A DNA stretch of 64,000 nucleotides from Meloidogyne chitwoodi. Lineage: Eukaryota; Nematoda; Chromadorea; Rhabditida; Meloidogynidae. The position numbers were made by a program, and so were the translations under genes. Below, piece by piece: positions 62,401 through 64,000 of the stretch; position 1 is the stretch's first letter, and each line of letters starts with the position of its first letter. The stretch lies in NCBI GenBank assembly GCA_015183035.1, contig JACZZP010000018.1:992001-1056000 (forward strand), in the 5' to 3' direction. The notes beneath the pieces are model-generated. The model made no database searches. It was not told the DNA's origin and saw only the letters and a list, made by a program, of their open reading frames with translations.

Positions 62401-62536
62401 AAGCTTATATTATTCGGACTGATTCCAGCCTTTTGGAGCTAAAAATAAAATTTACACGAACCATAATTGCCTCTAATTTATAAATAAAGCTTACGGAGAA
62501 GAGTTCTTGAAAACGAATTGGTATCAATGAAGCCAT
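56416..62536 (-). CDS. chc-1: clathrin heavy chain
   Basis: A long multi-exon gene begins [16 protein letters not shown]. The N-terminal beta-propeller has [18 protein letters not shown] and [12 protein letters not shown]. The CHCR helical-repeat legs follow, with landmarks [29 protein letters not shown]-like [50 protein letters not shown] and [14 protein letters not shown]. The C-terminal trimerisation region has [16 protein letters not shown] and [19 protein letters not shown]. The end ([11 protein letters not shown]) is a short nematode-specific tail. Clathrin triskelia coat vesicles in endocytosis and Golgi traffic. Coding appears intact, as expected for an essential gene. The minus strand also carries mre-11 further on. 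Confidence 0.97.
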
Positions 62537-63310
62537 TTTAAGTCTAAAAATAAAATAATTACATTGGATTTTTTTATTTTTTATTTATTTAATTTTAGCA
62601 AAAACACTAAGAAAAAAAGGGGGGAGTTCATATTTATTTTAAATAGTTTACTCTTTTTTAAAACACCACGTAATACCTTTAATCAAATAAATATAAATAT
62701 AATAATCACTAAAACTTTAAATAAGAATGAAATTTTTAAAGATTCATCGTTTAGCATTTTGGTTATAAGAAAGTTTCCAAAACGTAATCTTTAAAAAATA
62801 AAAGACAAAATATCTATTTATTTCAAAATATCTAAATAAATCCGACAAGTGGCCGAAAATGCTTCGATTTAATAATGTTAATTTATTCGCCAATTGTTTT
62901 TTGTGAGGAAAATAAATATTAAAAAAATTAACTTTTAATTTTAAGATTTTTCATTGGATACATATTTTAAATATTTTTAATTAATTTACATTTTGAATAA
63001 GCGATAATGACGCATGAAAATTTTTCGCATAGTCATCAAATGTTTTTCCCTTTTTGCACTTCAACATAATGGCGGCAAAAAAGGAGTGGCTATTTTTACA
63101 GAAGAGAATAGATCTGGGGCAAACCGTTTGGTCGATTTTTTGGAAGCCAAAAATTTTATTTTAAGCTTTATATTTCCAATTAAATATATTTTTTGCTTTA
63201 TTTTCCTTATAATTTTTAATATTAATTTTTAAAAATTTTCAGAGAATCGAACAAAACTTGTAAAATACATTTATTAACGATTAAATAGATTCACACAATT
63301 CGAACTTTCT
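62537..63310. promoter_or_regulatory. divergent promoter region, clathrin and myotubularin genes
   Basis: 774 bp between two start codons on opposite strands, so both promoters must lie here. The left part is AT-rich; 63050-63130 is more balanced and contains CATAATGGCGGCAAAAAAGG, perhaps 5' UTR. The ORF 63014-63232 is not convincing as protein. Confidence 0.45.
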
Positions 63311-64000
63311 ATGCCTTGTAATGATAATCAGACAGTTTGTAATGAGGGAACTACAAGTGTTTTTGATTCAAGTGCTGTACCATCAAGTAGCAGCAGTGCA
63401 ACTCTTCTTGACGAGAGGCTTGTTAGCATAACTGCAGAAAATGCAAATTCCTGTGCTCAGTCGAGTTCTGCAGAACATAAGAATACTATTGTCAGGACAC
63501 GTACTGCTGTTTGTTTTAACTTTTTAAAATGGAAATGAGTAACACTCTTTTTCTGTATTCGTTCTGTAGGTCTAATTTCTCTTAAAATCAGCATTTAGGG
63601 ATTACATTGGGGATTTTCTTTTCCTTTTTCATTAGATTTATTGGAAATCTTGCTCCCACAAGCTTATACACAACTTAAAACATATTTTTAATTTAGTCTT
63701 CTCGCTCAACTTCCAATGTACATTCTATGTATTTTTTATCAGGAGAGGACGTTGACGGCGAAAATTTTGTAGACATGGAATCATGTAATTTTTTACAAAA
63801 TTTCATTTTTATATTTTAATTTTCAGGTCAACTTTATGTTACTCAATTTCGTATAATTATTGTTGCTCATAATCAGAGTGCAATTTGTTCAATTCCTTTG
63901 ACGGGGGTTGACGTAATTTTTTTCATTAAAAATTGTTTTAAAATTTTATTTTTAGTTGTTAGAGGCAAAAGACGTTGTTGGACTTCAAATTAGCTCCAAA
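63311..64000 (+). CDS. myotubularin-family lipid phosphatase, N-terminal part (partial)
   Basis: Exons 63311-63508, 63697-63784, 63827-63912 and 63956 to the window edge stay in phase. After a Ser-rich start (MPCNDNQTVCNEG) the sequence enters a GRAM/PH domain: FLSGEDVDGENFV, then QLYVTQFRIIIVAHNQSAI, then SIPLTGVDLLEAKDVVGLQI. This is the pattern of the myotubularin PH-GRAM domain (Y-x-T-x-YRI ... S-x-PL ... I). Myotubularins remove the 3-phosphate of PI3P and PI(3,5)P2 on endosomes. The catalytic domain lies beyond the window, so activity and subfamily cannot be judged; the MTMR3/4 type is possible. Confidence 0.72.

Noticed and set aside
62217..62483. Plus-strand frames of 69-88 codons
   Set aside because: Antisense of the first exons of clathrin heavy chain, whose frame is strongly conserved.
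63014..63232. 72-codon frame upstream of the myotubularin gene
   Set aside because: Ends in a hydrophobic AT-rich run; more likely 5' UTR or intron sequence.
1..64000. Spliced-leader RNA genes, rRNA genes, CRISPR arrays
   Set aside because: Looked for the SL1-type GGTTTAATTACCC core, rRNA-like conserved segments and spaced repeats by eye; none was found.

Overview
The window looks like part of a nematode nuclear genome. It is extremely AT-rich between genes. Genes are broken by many short introns (often 35-60 bp) with GT...(T)nAG or AAG ends. The conserved proteins are animal ones: posterior Hox, Kidins220, EAK-7, Ly6-like. The extreme AT content, asparagine-rich low-complexity proteins and compact introns suggest a clade IV plant parasite such as a root-knot nematode (Meloidogyne). 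That placement is inference. No prokaryotic features, CRISPR arrays or complete rRNA/tRNA genes were seen.

Layout. 1-454: the tail of an unidentified + gene and a small Asn-rich - ORF. 455-5048: AT-rich spacer holding a 678-bp palindromic transposon with TA target duplication. 5049-8232: a 13-exon + gene for an RS-tail protein with repeated proline-aspartate units. 8565-11499: a posterior-type homeobox gene (-), with a small transposon in intron 1. 11500-16090: a gene-poor stretch with two perfect hairpins and an 801-bp inverted-repeat element that carries tRNA-like pol III boxes. 16091-23167: Kidins220/ARMS (+), whose 1.9-kb intron encloses an SH2-domain gene on the opposite strand. 23563-30336: pwp-2, rpl-28 and csn-1 on the - strand with gaps of 160-190 bp, a candidate operon. 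A palindromic MITE sits 9 bp before the csn-1 start. 31172-31880: an internally deleted Merlin-type transposon. 31938-34403: a short TTC7-like gene (+). 34561-36448: a YANK/STK32 kinase (-). 37549-39282: eak-7/MEAK7 (-). 39753-42001: three small + genes, namely a membrane protein with a TDP-43-N-terminal-like domain, a Tom5-like peptide and Tim8. 44278-45166: a GPI-type three-finger protein (+). 45274-47860: ALDH7A1 (-). 48159-48879: a second palindromic transposon of the same family as 3710-4387. 49302-51421: a NOMO-like membrane protein (-). 52015-53263: a flavodoxin-like protein (+). 53480-55984: mre-11 (-). 56416-62536: clathrin heavy chain (-). 63311-64000: the 5' end of a myotubularin-family gene (+).

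How the genes relate. Several encode membrane-trafficking or signalling components: Kidins220, TTC7 (PI4K scaffold), YANK kinase, EAK-7, clathrin and myotubularin. Three adjacent ones begin with MGNxxS, the pattern for N-myristoylation. The most unusual items are the TDP-43-like membrane protein, its GWG-type membrane tail shared with the NOMO-like protein, the nested SH2 gene with GC-richer codons, and the set of inverted-repeat transposons with clear target duplications. Exon boundaries were read by eye from splice signals and reading frame and have not been checked against transcripts.
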